A stretch of 64,000 nucleotides of DNA from Myotis daubentonii (GCF_963259705.1 NC_081841.1:86255063-86319062); one strand, 5' to 3'; counted from the first letter of the stretch, positions 10,985-23,984 are shown. Numbers and translations: made by a program. The notes: generated from the letters alone by a model not told the origin.

Positions 10985-11461
10985 TGCAGGCTTTGCACTG
11001 GATAGCATGCATACATTTTGGCTTCTTGGATCTTTAGTGAAACTTGCAAGACTTTGGTTTTTAGGGTTCAGTCCCTCAAACATTCCAGACCCATCTACAT
11101 GTGAGTTACTGCTTCCTCCAAGGATATTTTTCAGTCCCCAGAAATTCCCTCTCTTTCTGAAATCAGGACATTTCTTCTTTCTCTTTCATCTCTGTGAGAC
11201 TTTCTAAAATAACCCAGGTCCGTTTTAATTAAATTCAAGAACAAAAGTCTCTAGGAGAGACTTTTGCTTTTCTTTTAGAAAAAGAGAAGAAAAATGATTC
11301 TAATTTTCCTGATGAGCCCTCAGAAAAAGTAAGTACTGTTTACTTTTATTTCTGATTGTCCTGTCCCCTTGGCTTAGTAACCGTCCATACTTTAATGGTG
11401 TTAGAGACTCCTAAGTGGACATTTAACTATTCTGGTTTAAAAAAACAAGCTCCAAGCCTAG
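10985..11461. other. Unique DNA with one short hairpin
   Basis: Holds a perfect 11-bp hairpin at 11242-11266 (CAAAAGTCTCT, loop AGG, complement). Otherwise nothing recognised. Confidence 0.5.
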
Positions 11462-12190
11462 CAGACACTGCCTGCGCCCAGCCACGGTCAACCTCACCAT
11501 TACCTTCCACTTGACATTATTGTCCACAGGAGCCCTTGGGCCAGTCTCCTTCGAGCTGTTTGGAGACAAGATTCCAAAGACAGCAGAGAACGTTTGTGCT
11601 GTGAACACTGGGGAAGGAGCATTTTGTTATAAAGGTTTCTGCTTTCACAGAATTATTCTGGAATTTATATGCCAGGGTGGTGATTTCACACATAAATGAC
11701 TCAGGTGGCATGTCCATCTACGGGAGAAATTTGATGATGAGAATTTCATCCTGAAACATATGAGCCCTGGCATCTCGTCCGTGGCAAATGCTGGGCCCAG
11801 TACAAATGGTTCCCAGTTTTCCATCTGTACTGCCAAGTCTGAGTGGTTGGATGGCAAGCATGTGGTCTTTTGGCCAAGTGAGAGACGGCGTGGGTGTTGT
11901 GGAAGCAATTGAAGCTTTGGGTCCAGAATGGCAAGACCAGCAAGAAGGTAACCATTGCTGACTGTGGAGAACATGAATAAATTTGATTTGTGTTTTATCT
12001 TAACCACCAGACCATGCCTTCTGTAGCTCAGCAGAGCGCCTCTTCACCCCGATCTGCTCAGAATGTCCTATAATCTTTGTGCTCTTGCTGCAGTTTTTTG
12101 GGTTTCATATTTTCCTTATTACCCTCCAAGTTTAACTGGATTGTAGAGTTAAGTTTATGATTATGAAATAAAAGTTAAACAATAACAAAA
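11462..12190 (+). pseudogene. PPIA: PPIA (cyclophilin A) retropseudogene
   Basis: Intronless copy of the cytosolic peptidyl-prolyl isomerase mRNA. Recognisable in order are [22 protein letters not shown], then [10 protein letters not shown], then GGDFT, then [15 protein letters not shown] and [14 protein letters not shown], with a 3'UTR ending near AAATAAAAGTTAAAC. The start codon position is ACG (11484-11486). A stop falls at 11697-11699 after a local indel, and an extra base after GTGGTCTTTTGGCC shifts frame again, so it cannot encode the enzyme. The missing introns and retained 3'UTR show retroposition. A poly(A) tail and clear target duplication are not preserved. Confidence 0.92.
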
Positions 12191-12235
12191 ATTAATTCCA
12201 AGAACTGGGATTTTGTGTGTGGAGGTCTCTTAGAT

Positions 12236-12650
12236 CGCAACATTTTTATTTTTGGTTTGCCTGGCTAGAGGTTTATCAATTTTTAAAGAACCAGCTTGTA
12301 TTTTGTTAATTTTCTTTACTGATTTACTCTTTTCAATTTCATTGATTTTGCTATAATTTTGATTATTTCTCTCTTCTACTTGCCTTAAGCTTACATTGCT
12401 CTTCTTTTCCCATTTTCCTAGAGTAAAAGGTTGGATCGTTGATGTTAGATATTTCTCCTTATCTAATACATACTTTTAGCACTATAAATTTCCATCTAAG
12501 GGCTACTTTTGCTGGATCCCACAAGTTTTATCAGTTCTATAATTTACATTTAGTTCAAAATATTTTTAAGTTCTTTGAGATTTCTTTTGTAGCCCATTAA
12601 TTTTATTTTTTGAATAATTGTAAAGGAAATATTATTCAGAGTTTATTAAA
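12236..12650 (-). mobile_element. Old L1 ORF2 fragment, minus strand
   Basis: Contains the antisense L1 signature AGAACCAGCTTGTATTTTGTTAA, and CAAGTTTTATCAGTTCTATAA further on. Degraded, with no usable frame. The VES SINE at 12661 is inserted just beyond it. Confidence 0.75.
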
Positions 12651-12660
12651 TACCAAATTG

Positions 12661-12847
12661 GCCCTAACTGGTTTGGCTCAGTGGATAGAGCATCGGCCTG
12701 CGGACTCAAGGGTCCCAGGTTCGATTCCGGTCAAGGGCATGTACCTTGGTTGCGGGGGCTGATCGATGTTTCTCTCTCATTGATGTTTCTAACTCTCTAT
12801 CCCTCTCCCTTCCTCTCTGTAAAAAATCAATAAAATATATTTTAAAA
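12661..12847 (+). mobile_element. VES SINE, intact, with TSD
   Basis: GGCCCTAACTGGTTTGGCTC (A-box region) and GGTTCGATTCC (B box) are present. A TC-rich tail ends in AAAAAATCAATAAAATATATT. Flanked by the exact duplication AAATACCAAATTG (12648-12660 and 12848-12860), so this copy is comparatively young. Confidence 0.95.
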
Positions 12848-12860
12848 AAATACCAAATTG

Positions 12861-13275
12861 AATACTTATTAAATATCAGCCACAATAAATAAGCTAAAAA
12901 ATCAAAGTTTTGTATTTTGTATAGTATAATAAATCAATTTCTGTTTATCCTGGTTTAATTACTGTGCAGAAAAAAAAAACATGCCATATATTTATTATAA
13001 ATATTTATGCTATATTGAATCTAAGCCATTAAGATAAATAATTTAATTTTTGTTTTTAAGTAGGCTTCTAGAAGGCTAACTATATTGCTATTTAAGAGGG
13101 ATTTATGTATGGATTATTCATGTTAAACAGTGTCTAGCTCATTACAATGTTAGACTTGTCTCCTCTTCAATACTATAGCTATACGTATCTCTATGTATGT
13201 ATTGCAAAATGTGGTCAGAATTAAACAAAGGCCTCACTTGACTTAATCCACTCAAATAAATTATACCTAAATATG
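12861..13275. other. Unique AT-rich DNA
   Basis: Nothing recognised. Confidence 0.5.
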
Positions 13276-13468
13276 TGTGATTTCAGAGAGAGGAAAGAAG
13301 AGAGATAGAAATATCAATGAGAGAGAATCATTTATTGGCTGCTTCCATACACCCCCCACTACTGGGGATCGAGTCTGCAACTTGGGCATGTGCCCTGACT
13401 GGGAATGGAACCATGACCTCCCGGTTCATAGTTTGATACTCAACCACTGAGCTACCCCAGCTGGGCTA
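13276..13468 (-). mobile_element. VES SINE, minus strand
   Basis: The right end reads GCCCAGCTGGGGTAGCTCAG on the minus strand, and the left end is the AGAGAGAGGAAAG tail region. Diverged copy. Confidence 0.85.
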
Positions 13469-13469
13469 T

Positions 13470-16400
13470 ATCTAAATATATATTTTTTAAAATTTCCCAG
13501 AACTTGTATCACTGAACTGAGCTGTTTACATAAGCCTGTGCCTGGCTCTGTTAGCACAGTAGCTGCAGCTTTCTCCTGCTCACTCTGCCTGCCCGAGGGA
13601 GTGCTTGCAGCTCAGCATTTTGAATCCAAGGATGGAGCTCCATGCTCTTTCTGACTTCAGGACCTTGTACTTCCCTCCCTGCGTGTCCCTTCCTCCTTTT
13701 ACTGCACTTCAAATTACCTGGACAGTGAGCAATATTTCTTATCCTATTTTCAAGAATTATCTCCTGGTTCTGGTCGGTTTATCTAATATTTGATCTCTTA
13801 CTTCTCTTGACCTCAGTTATTTGGGTGAGGAAAAGGCCCTTTTTATAAAATCAAGAAAAAAGGAATGGCATGAGAGGGGATGTGCCCCAGTTGACATTCC
13901 TTAGTTTTTCTTATGTTTATAGTTGAAAGAAAAGCATTTAAGCTTTGTTGGCGGCTTCTTTAAAGTAATAAATAAACCTTCTGGGAATAAAGATAACCTC
14001 TCAATTATTATGAAATGCTAACTCCTAAGTATGTCCCATTATAATAAGTTATATAGCTTTTGAGGAGATTTTATTTTATTTATTTGTTTATTTTTAAATT
14101 GCATTTATTGGGGTGATATTGGTTAATAGGATCATATAGGTTTAAAGTGTAGACCACCCAAAGTCAGAGGACTTTTAGAACTTGGACAATGAGAATCATT
14201 TCTAGAGTGAGGTGAAGAGATTTTCTTTTCTTTCCACAGCATGATTACAAGACATTTCTCCTGCCATCTAATGCTTTTCAAAATCATAGTGCAGGGAAGA
14301 ATCTATCCGCTTCCTCTGTTGAAAAAGGAAGGAACTGAAGTCATTAATGGTTCTGATGAGATTAGGAAATTCATACTCTCCAAGCCCCAAGGAGAATATG
14401 TTAAAAGTTTTAACAGCTTAAAAGTCTCTCTCAATTTCTCTCTGTGTTCATTAAGAAAACACATGAGAAATTCCCATATGGAAAGTATGGATTTTTCTTT
14501 CCCCTAATCATATAAAGTAGCTTCTTATTTCTCCTCTCCTTTCTGCAGGAGTGAACTGGACTAAACCACAGGCTACTGTCTGTTCAGTACATTCCTTCCA
14601 TCTCCACCGCCAGTTAATTGCCCTGTGCTCAAATACAAAGGTAATCAGCTCTTATGCTTCTAGACATGCATTGACCCCTTCCCCTAAGTACCTATCCCAA
14701 GCCTTCCAAAGTTTCTAGGCACTTTTTCAAGGATTCACCATCTGTAATGAAGATGGGGGAGGCAACAATCACTAAGAGCAAAGCCCACAGCTGCGGGGAG
14801 AAACATTGCCAAGATAAGAGCAGCTTTGAAGGATACACCCAGCGATCACGTTAGCAAGAGTGGCTAAGGCTTCTGCAGGCTTGGGGGAAGCTGTGCTTCC
14901 ATATAACATTATATTGCAAACCTAAGGGTCGCATTTGAATGAATTGTTTATATTCCCTGTGGGACACCAAACAGAAATTTCTTTCAAAACAATATTTAAT
15001 TTACAGTGCTCACTTAGGCTTTGGAGTAAACATTATTTTAGGATCTAGGAGAATCAGGGACAATGATTTCCACAAATGTCTTATGTAAAAATGAATGAAT
15101 GCCTTAGATGGATTCAGCATAATCACACTATTGCCTTTTCTGCAAATGTTTTCCAAAGGAATGGGTAACCTTTAGGCCAGTAATTTGCTCTGTGATATAT
15201 CATTTCAAATAAAATCTAATCTTTGTTTTTCTATTATATTAAGTTTCATTTATTTTGGAATCATTTCTTTCCCTAATTTATGCAAGCCTAATTTATAATG
15301 TTTGTTGAATTTTTAGTTTTCTTTATGCTATATATTTCCTCTATGTCCTTGAGCACTGCTTATAAAAAATTACATATCAGAAGCTGATACAGACATTGGT
15401 AATATATGAAATTCATATATATTCATGCTGATGCATGGAATTTAAATAAATATCTAAATTTTAAACTTTAGATTTTGTGGTGGTCTGTATAATTTCTTGC
15501 TGCAGTCCTGCCTTCTCAATTATACTTTTTCTTGGACTAACATTAGATGTGGTTTTCTTTTGAAGAATTCATACTGGGAAATAGACCAAATGAGGCAGCC
15601 TCAAGCTGCACCTGTTCACAGTAGATGGGAAATACATGCTGGCTGAGTGAGTAAGTGAAGGGATGTTGTTAATTAAAGCCCTTTAGAAAATCAGAGTTAA
15701 CAAAAAGATTTATCAAATATCAATAATTGAGAACATAATATATTTAATGTAGGTAATTGAGAATATTTTTAAAAGGTCATTATTATAGCATATTACTATT
15801 TGTTTTTCACTATGCTAATGAAATATATGTATATAATAATTTTAATTTATTTTCAAAACATTGTTATGAGTGTTTAATAAATATTAAATTTACCAAGATA
15901 ATACATAAGAAATAAGGCCACAATTTTCAACAGTGCACAGTTTCTACTAAAATAATTTTAAAGCTTCTGTTCTCACTCAGTTTTTGTTCAGCTCAAATGC
16001 TCATTGATACTGATCTGAAATGCTGTTGAATCAAAAGACAGAAAGAATGAAAGTCTACTTTTGTTCACAGGTTTAATCCTTACATTTTTCCTCTGCCAAA
16101 ATACATTTGTCAAAAATCTTTCTAGCCATATGTTTATAACCATTACCCCTGGATATTTTGAGAATGGAGCTACTTTAATATCTTTATTCCATGTAGCCTG
16201 GGATATTTCTGTAATATCTAGAGAGGCTTGGCTGATACACTCAGGATATGGTAAAGGCTAATTTGAGAATTGTTACCTGAAAATGATGTGGTAGACATTG
16301 AGCAGGAAAATATTGTAAATGTCCACTTCTACTTTTATTTCACTGCTGCTCCATGAATTAAAAACAACAACAACGCATTTCTCTAAAGTTGAATCTTTAA

Positions 16401-16940
16401 GTTGTTTTTGAGCATTTAACTCCAATAAGCATTTTTTATCTCTAAAATTAATTAATAAAAGAAAAATTATTGGAGCCAATTTTTTTAGTTTTTTTTCTTG
16501 ATAACCTATTTTCATGTTTTTCAAAGTGGTAGTACTGATGTACAGTGCTAACTGGGTATGGCCTATATGTGATAGTAAGTAGAAATTTTCCCAGAGGGAG
16601 CTATAAAAAAAATTGATCTTGTCTGAAATTATGCACCAGCTGTAATTCAGAGTATAATATATTACTACACACCCAGAAGACTATGTTCCCCAAAACCCTT
16701 AAAACAGTTTCAGAAACCATACCCACCTTATTCCAGAAAGTATTCCAAAATGACTAATTGTATCTATAACAATGATTCAGAACATACTTGACAAAGCTGG
16801 GTAGAATATACATCAAATTACCTTCCAAGCAGAAGATAGTAGAGGAAGCAAAAGACACTTAAAAAGTCATTTAATTCCAACTTCTATATGGAGCTGATCC
16901 TAATTAAAGCAAAGATATAGGCAGAGTTAGTTTCCTGGCA
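13470..16940. other. Largely unique AT-rich DNA
   Basis: About 3.5 kb with no exon-like signal I trust. A short stretch at about 14080-14170 (GCATTTATTGGGGTGATATTGG) resembles antisense L1 3'UTR. The open frame at 14241-14507 is unrecognised. Confidence 0.5.
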
Positions 16941-16944
16941 CTAA

Positions 16945-17227
16945 TTTTTACATCCTTTGGGAGAGCAGTTTGGAAACTACATTGTATGTCATAAAAATGT
17001 GCACACTTTGACTCATTAATTTCACTTTTGAGAATCCTAAAATGTAAATCAAATCTTAATATTAAATTGTATGTATTAAATGTTCATCACAGTATTGTTT
17101 ATAATAGTCAAAACTTGGAAATAACCTAAATTTCCATCCAAAAAGAGAAACATTAGGTAAATAGAATTATATCTACTGATTAGGATAGCAATTTTGACAT
17201 TAAATTATGATTATTAATCACTATAAA

Positions 17228-17271
<44 letters not shown>

Positions 17272-17285
17272 AAGTGAAAAGGCAG
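16945..17285 (+). mobile_element. Old L1M 3' ORF2 fragment
   Basis: GGGAGAGCAGTTTGGAAAC, TTCATCACAGTATTGTTTATAAT and AACCTAAATTTCCATCC are hallmarks of the L1M 3' ORF2 region in sense orientation. It runs into a (TA)n microsatellite at about 17230-17266. Confidence 0.75.
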
Positions 17286-17679
17286 AATATAAAATACCAT
17301 ACATATTTTATGGAGATAATGGAAGCTTACGGAGTTTGAGAATTTGAGAAGAGCCTAAAGCTGAAAATCAAAATGGGGCATGGCTTAGGCAATCTTTGTA
17401 TAAGGATTGCCCACCCCAGAACCAAAAGGATCCCATGTGCATGGACCTAGTGAGTGCCTACCAAAATCTAAGCTAGGACATGCCAAAATCCATTGCTCCA
17501 AAATGTGGAAACAGTCATTAAAGGTTCCCTTTACTCTCTCTAGCTGAGAAACAAAGAGAAACAAGGCAGGTGATGGTTCTAGCTAGCTGGAATGAAATCA
17601 CATAGGATTCTCCTTGAACATGCTAAGAGAGTTTTAATTTTTTTGTGAACCTTCTATTTTTCAGAACTGGTATTTAGTG
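17286..17679. other. Unique DNA, nothing recognised
   Basis: No repeat or exon recognised. Confidence 0.45.
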
Positions 17680-17875
17680 CTTTATCTACTCATATGTTAG
17701 TTTATTTAACTTACACAACACCCTGCAAAGAAAATGATATCATTCTCATTTTACAGAAGAGGAACCTGAGTCCAAGAGAAGTCACGTGATCTTGCCAAGG
17801 GGCACATAGCTGCTTGTGGATTAAAGATTTGAACCCACATCTACAAAGCCCAGATGCTTTTGATTTTTCTAGTGG
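17680..17875 (-). mobile_element. MIR SINE, minus strand
   Basis: CATTCTCATTTTACAGAAGA, then GAAGTCACGTGATCTTGCCA and TTTGAACCCACATCT match the reverse complement of the MIR core and head. Confidence 0.8.
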
Positions 17876-19390
17876 GTCAGAGAGTGAAATACCTCAGAAG
17901 TTCAAGTCTAACGAATTGCTATTACACCTCCACTCCAGGGAACAGGGCAGATAAAATGAAATTCTGTATTTCACTCTCTCTGGAAAACAATTGAGTTATC
18001 TTAAACCACAGACATGATAAAGACCATATTCGCCCAGCTACATTCAGGATAATTGAAATGTGTCTAGGTTCAAAGTCAGACCTACATTCAAGATAATGTC
18101 AACAGTGCTAATGGTATCTGTAGAGAAAATCTTAGATGTTGCCTCCAGTCTTGGGAAATGTAGCATCTGGTGAGAACCAGATTGACTCATGTTGATGAAA
18201 ATACATGTTTCAAGAGCTCACTGTCCAAATTCAAACCAAACCAACAAAGGCCAAACTAAGTAAACAAAACCAAAACAAATAGCTTTCATAAACAGCTGTG
18301 ACATTGTTATGCAATGTAGTAATGTAGAGTGCATGGTCAAGCAATGAAACAATTAATGACCAGACATTTACACACTTGGTTATATTTATATAGAAGAAAA
18401 ATATCACACATCAGATACATGTTCTTGTAAGTATGTTAGTTTCATATGTATTCATTTTATTTGGTAGTTTGCATTTTATCTTTGTTAGAGCTTTTGAAGT
18501 CAAGAGTGACCTCCTTTTTCTAAAATTATACCCATTTCATAGTCAATGTCTGCTTTACTTCAGATTTGTTTCAATCTTCCAATTTCCATTGTCCCTTGAT
18601 CTCACAGAAAAAAACAATTTTTCTAAATTCATTATTGAAGTCCTGTATTTGTAAAATTCGAACCTAGTCAAGCTTTGTTATTGGTAGATCCACTGAATAT
18701 TTTCATTTTTAAAAATAGCAAATCTTCAACCAGATGCCTGATGCTTTGATACAAGTTTTAGTTTACATACTTAGTAGAATGAGGCCAGCTCATCTTAAAG
18801 TAGGAGATAGGAATCAGTCAAAAAGTTGGTCAGTTCTCTGAAAGGATCGAAATCTAACAAGAGCTTGAATTATGGCAACTAAGGCCACTCTTCCAATTAC
18901 TGAAAGGTAGTCACCTTTAACAGACCTGCTGTAGTAAAACCGCTGAGAAAGCCTTTCTGCCTTCCTAAGACCATAACAGCGGACTTACTTACCATGTGAT
19001 AAGCATACCTGACACAATCTATTCTAGAGTCATTTCCAGTCATAGTTGAATTGTGCAATAGGAAAGAGTGGAGAAATCTCAATGTTTTATCTAGTATCCG
19101 GCGCACTGAGGACCATTGTAATCACCACCCCTCCTATTTTTTTGCCAGTCTCTCTCCCGCTACTAGTTCCGCTGTTCACTCACAAAGCCACTCTCTTGCT
19201 GAGGATGGTAAATGTTACTCTTGTGTGTTCCTACATCAGCCCAACCCCTATTTAACTGGCCTCTGCTTTTCTCAACTTCTCACACTTGGATTCTTTGACT
19301 CCCACTTAATCCATTTCCTGAACCAACTTTGGCCAATAGAAAACATCCCTGTACCATTTAATACTCTACTCTTTCCAGCCTTTGGGATTT
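17876..19390. other. Unique DNA, nothing recognised
   Basis: About 1.5 kb. Open frames at 18433-18654 and 19046-19392 are unassigned and unsupported by splice or codon evidence. Confidence 0.45.
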
Positions 19391-19394
19391 AAAA

Positions 19395-19830
19395 AATAAG
19401 TTACCAAGAAGCCAATCTGAAAAGGCTACATATTGTGTGACTTTAAATATGTGACATTCTAGAAAAGACAAAACTATGGAGACAGTAAAAAGATTAGTAG
19501 TTTTCAAGGATGTGGAAGGGGAGGGATGAACAGGCAGAGCACAGAGGAATTTTAGGGCAGTGAAATGCTCTGTCAAATACCATAATGATGGATGCAGGCC
19601 ATTGCACAGTTGTCCAAACCCATATAATGTGTAACAACAACCATGAGCTCTAACGTAAAGTATGGAATTTGGGTAATTATGATGTGTCAGTATAGACTCA
19701 TCAGTTGTAACAAATGTACCACTCTGGTGGGGAATGCTGACAATGGGAGAAGCTACGCATGTGTGGCAAGGGTATGTGGGAAATCTCTGTACCTAAAAAA
19801 TTGCTCTAAAAAAAAATAAAGTCCTTAAAC
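19395..19830 (+). mobile_element. Old L1M 3' end, plus strand
   Basis: TTGTCCAAACCCATATAATG, ATTATGATGTGTCAGTATAG, AACAAATGTACCACTCTGGT and GGGAAATCTCTGTACC match the L1MC/L1ME type 3'UTR. It ends in an A-rich tail with AATAAAG. Confidence 0.8.
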
Positions 19831-19993
19831 TGTAGATATAATGATTCCAATGTAAGTTAGTTTATGGGTTGTTTTGCTATTCTACTTACACAATCTTTTT
19901 ACTCCTGACATGGATCAGAGCCTCCAATGCTTGATTTCTACCAAAAAAAAAAAAAAAAAAGAAAAGTCGCTCGTACAAGGCAATTAGACTTAC

Positions 19994-20050
19994 TGCATAT
20001 TCAGTGTTCAACCAGCTGGGTCTCTGGAGCTGGTATTCAACTTGTCCCTC
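19994..20050 (-). other. Candidate 57-bp exon, minus strand
   Basis: On the minus strand a pyrimidine tract and acceptor (TTCCTCTTCACCTGTGCAG) precede 57 bp with no in-frame stop. A consensus donor GTAAGT follows (complement at 19988-19993). The 57 bp would encode 19 residues beginning EGQVEYQLQRPSW. No partner exon was found, and chance or an old SINE origin is possible. Confidence 0.18.
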
Positions 20051-20269
20051 CTGCACAGGTGAAGAGGAATTAGATAGTTCCTGGGTTAGAAGGCTTCCTG
20101 GAAGCAAATGCCTATCTACTTAAGTAAGGTAGGTTTCTAAATTTCTAACAAACTTTAAGATAGATTTGGATAGTGTATTATTTTTTCTACAAATTGTTTT
20201 AAGAGACTTTGTCTAGATCTTAGAGACCAATAATTCCCAGAAGAAATCTGTATTTCATTTCTTTTATAA

Positions 20270-20675
20270 CTAGAGGCCCGGTGTACAAATCCAGGTGGGG
20301 TCCCTCAGCCTGGCCTGTGCCCTCTGACAATCTGGGACCCCTAGGGGGATGTTGGACTGCCTGTTTCGAAACTGGCAGTCCGACATCCTCCCAGGGAAAT
20401 AGTAATGCCTGAAGCAGCAGACGGCCAGGGAGGAGCCTGAGCCCAGGCTGGGCACCACGCCACTCCCGCTCATCTCGGCCCCCCTTCGCCTGCCACTGCC
20501 ACCGCTCAGTAAGCTTGCTGAGTGGTGCTCCCACTGTGGGAGCACATTGACCACCAGGGGGCAGCTTCTGTGTTGAGCATCTGCCCCCTGGTGGTCAGCG
20601 CGTGTCACAGTGACTGGTCGACTGGTTGTTTGGTCCTTCAGTCGTTTGGTCGCTTAGGCTTTTATATAGAGAGAT
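20270..20675 (-). mobile_element. Helitron, minus strand, CTCF type
   Basis: CTAGAGGCCCGGTGTACAAA marks the 3' end at 20270 and the complement of TCTATATAAAAGCCTAAG the 5' end near 20675. It carries two hairpins: the CTCF-like pair at 20548-20597 and GTGCTCCCA/TGGGAGCAC at 20525-20545. The 3' palindrome is largely lost. Confidence 0.85.
20548..20597. promoter_or_regulatory. Convergent CTCF-like motif pair
   Basis: TGACCACCAGGGGGCAGCT fits the CTCF consensus YGRCCASYAGRKGGCRSY at every position. The reverse complement of its first 17 bases follows at 20581-20597, giving 17-bp perfect arms with a 16-base loop. Occupancy is not shown. Confidence 0.5.
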
Positions 20676-20779
20676 GGATTGAGAACAAGAAAAAGGGGAT
20701 TAACAGACTTGATGACCACAGGTTTAGTTAAGGAAACTGGCTATGTGGGAGGCAATAGACTGCAGATGGAACTCATTTA

Positions 20780-20945
20780 CTCATCCATGTGGTTATTGAT
20801 TCAAGAAGTGTTTACTGAGTACCTTCTTTGAGCCTGGCAAAGTACAATATGCCTTGGACACAGTTAATACAAGGGATATGGTTCATTGCCTCATAGAACT
20901 TAAAATCTGCTAAGAGAAGCAGGTACTAAGTGAGAAAACTAGTGT
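20780..20945. repeat. L2/MIR-type ancient repeat, low confidence
   Basis: GTGTTTACTGAGTACCTTCT and GCCTGGCAAAGTACAATATG resemble the common 'tttattgagcacctactatgtgccaggcac' motif of L2-like repeats. Confidence 0.4.
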
Positions 20946-20999
20946 TGGAGGAGGTCATTGAGCTTATGTGACCATGGGCTAGGTTGATGAAGTCCAATT

Positions 21000-21720
21000 T
21001 ATCATTTTTTTTATGGTTCATTATTTTATGTCCTGTCTGAGAAATGTTTGCTTAGCACAAGGTTGCAAAGATTTTTCTCCTATCTTTTCTTAATTCTTTT
21101 TGTAACTTCAGTGTTAGCATTTAGATAGATCTATGACCCATTTCAAATAAATATTTGTATGGAACATGAGGGAAAGGTCAAGGATAACTTTGTCTCTATA
21201 TGTATATCCAGTTGTCTGTTGCAACATCATTTGTTCAGAGGACTAACTTTTCCCCATTGAATTACTTTTACATATTTGTTGATAATTGACGGTTCATATG
21301 TAAATGGGTTTATTTCTGGCTTCTATATTTTGTTCCATTGAATTATTTATCCTTATACTAATACCACATTGTCTTGATAACTGCAATTTTGTAAAGAGTC
21401 TTAAAATCAGATAATAGAAGTCCTCCAACTTTGTTCTTTTAAAAAAATTATTTTGGCCTCTTTCTATTTTCATAAAATTTTACAATAAACTCATTAATTC
21501 TATTTAAAAAGCCTTCTGAGATCTTGATTGAAGTTGCATTTAATTTATAGATTGATTTGGGGGATAATTGAATTTTAAAATATTGAGTTTATAAATTTGT
21601 GAACATAGTAAATCTTCTTTTACTTTTCTGCAATGTTTGTAGTTTTTAATGAACATGCCTTGCATATATTTTGTTTTTTTAAGCTATTGTATTTAGTATT
21701 GCATGTCTTAAAAAATATTT
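21000..21720 (-). mobile_element. Old L1 ORF2 fragment, minus strand
   Basis: Antisense ORF2 hallmarks include TTTTCTCCTATCTTTTCTTA, AACATCATTTGTTCAGAGGA, CCATTGAATTATTTATCC and TTGATTTGGGGGATAATTGA. Heavily degraded. Confidence 0.75.
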
Positions 21721-22194
21721 TCTAAATCGTTGTTGATAAGAAGTTGTTTTGGTAATTATCAGAAGCCAAATAGTTTGCAAGTTTCCAGTATCATGGTACA
21801 TTTGAATATCATAAACAAATATGGCTTCTTGTGGCCATCTAATAAGCATATCCACCGCTAAGGTGCAGAAATTAAATACACTTCCACTGTTGACAATGTA
21901 TATGAAATATAATTAATCTATGGTTCATGATATTTTATCTGTAAAGGCTAGTTATTTCAAAATTTCTTCTCTTAGCTTTTTTGATTTTGCAACCCCTTCT
22001 ATTTATAAAACCTTTTGAGCACACATATACCTTAAAAAATTATTTATGAAGTATATACACATAAATTCTCTACTAATTTAATACCTAAGTGGCATAAAAT
22101 ATAGACACTTTAAAAGGTCAAAATAAAGAGTAAACCACATTTTAAATGTATTATTAGTAGTGGTGGCTTTATGTTATTATTAGCTAATTTCTTT
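21721..22194. other. Unique AT-rich DNA
   Basis: Nothing recognised. Confidence 0.45.
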
Positions 22195-22417
22195 TTAAAA
22201 ATATTTTAATTGATTTTTAGGAGGAAGGGAAAGCGAGTGAGAGTGAGGGAGAGAAATATTTATGGGAGCGTGCAACATCTATTAGCTGCCTCCTGTTTGC
22301 TCGCCCTGAGGGAATAAGCCCGCAACCCTAGACATTCACTCTGACTAGGAATCAAATTGGCAACCTTTTGGTACATGGGATCATGCCCAACCAACTGAGC
22401 CACACTGGCCAAGGCTC
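22195..22417 (-). mobile_element. VES SINE, minus strand
   Basis: Tail region ATTTTAATTGATTTTTAGG at the left. The head at the right reads GCCTTGGCCAGTGTGGCTCAG on the minus strand. Diverged. Confidence 0.85.
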
Positions 22418-23349
22418 ATCAGCTAATTTCTTGAAACATGAAATACACGTAGAAAAAGTTTCTTCATTAACAACTGTGGGTGTAAATCCCTTGTTTAAAT
22501 AATCTTCTTGATCATTTGAAATTCTTTGGCTGACTTCTTTTCAAACTGGATTAGGGTGTCCTTGTCTTTTATCTTGTGTCATAAATAATGAACAGCTTGT
22601 TCTAGGAGGACAAGTTTAAGTTCTGCTGTTCATTTTGTAATTTGCTTGTGCTTCCATCAGTAGCAGTATTTTCAATTTGTAATTTATTTGCCTAAATATT
22701 TGTAAGCAACTTGTTCATTTTGTGAAATTAGGCTTAGCTAAACCTAAATAATTTATTCTGTAAATGTAATGAGCCTACTTAAACTGCAACGAGCTGAAAG
22801 TTAACAAGTGAATGAGGGGCCATGTTGCAGAATTCTCTCCAATTCTTTCACTGGATTCCTTGCCTGACAAAGATAGCAAGTGATGATGCCAGTTCAAGCC
22901 TATATTAAATGTTAATTAACCTAAACTTCCTAATTGTTTTAAATACAAGTAAACATAAGTAGAAATTGTAATTTTTTCCTCCTATGCTTCAATGGATCAT
23001 CTTGGAATTCTCTGATATATGCATTCTCATCCCCTTGGGAGACCAATGGTTTAGGCTGTGTTGTTACCTAGTCCACTTCATTGTATTTGATTTCTCTGTC
23101 AGTCAAAATGTTACACACAAAAATTAAATTAGATATAAAAATATAATAAAATGTCTTCTATAGTTCTCTATTCCAATCAGCTGAATCATAATATGTGCCA
23201 TTGGTCATAAAATAAAGGTGACTTTGGGGGTTCTTTGCAATTCTACATGTTCTTCTGAGGTCATATAAAATTTCGGTACCTTGTGATTCCACCAATTATT
23301 TTACAGGGAATCTTTGGTAAAGCACAAACTTATTTAAATGTGTCCAATG

Positions 23350-23402
<53 letters not shown>

Positions 23403-23984
23403 TTTCTTCTGTCCTATCTCACCTTTATGTTGTTTTATACAATTTTGTGGTAAAAAAGGCAAAACAATTACATCGCATAACTTTTGGTTTCAATGTCTTT
23501 GCCATCTTAATGGGAAGCTAAGAAGTTTATAGATGGAGTAACTATAGAACAACAAAAGACAAAACATAAGTAGTGTCCAAACAGCTTCCCATTTCTATAT
23601 TTAAAGTAAACATAAAAGCCTCCTAAGTATGACTAGAAAGAATTTAGGATGAAAATATCTTGGTGGGAAGCAAATGGGCCCATCTCAACCAAGTTCTTTC
23701 TATCTGGGACATCTCTGCTCACACATCGGAGTACTGGGATTTGTTATAATGCAGGCAAATATTTCCTTAGTGTGACAACACAGAACATGATGATGATGGA
23801 AGATCAGGGAAGGAAGAAATGAATAAGGATCAAAATCAAACATGGAAGGAGGAGAGGACAGATGACAAAGCAATGCTTATTTGCCTCATGACATACCATT
23901 CTTACTTTAACTGGATCTTTTTTGATGTTGAGAAATCTTTTATTCATTTGTTGTTGATTTCCTAGAACACAGAGTGGTCAAGTA
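22418..23984. other. Unique DNA with a (TA)n run
   Basis: Contains a (TA)n microsatellite at about 23356-23400. Nothing else recognised. Confidence 0.5.

Noticed and set aside
11242..11266. Perfect 11-bp hairpin as a terminator or small RNA
   Set aside because: Intrinsic terminators do not apply in a mammalian nuclear genome, and the stem is too short for a microRNA precursor.
12661..12735. tRNA gene
   Set aside because: A and B boxes are present, but they belong to a VES SINE with tail and target duplication; no complete cloverleaf was found.
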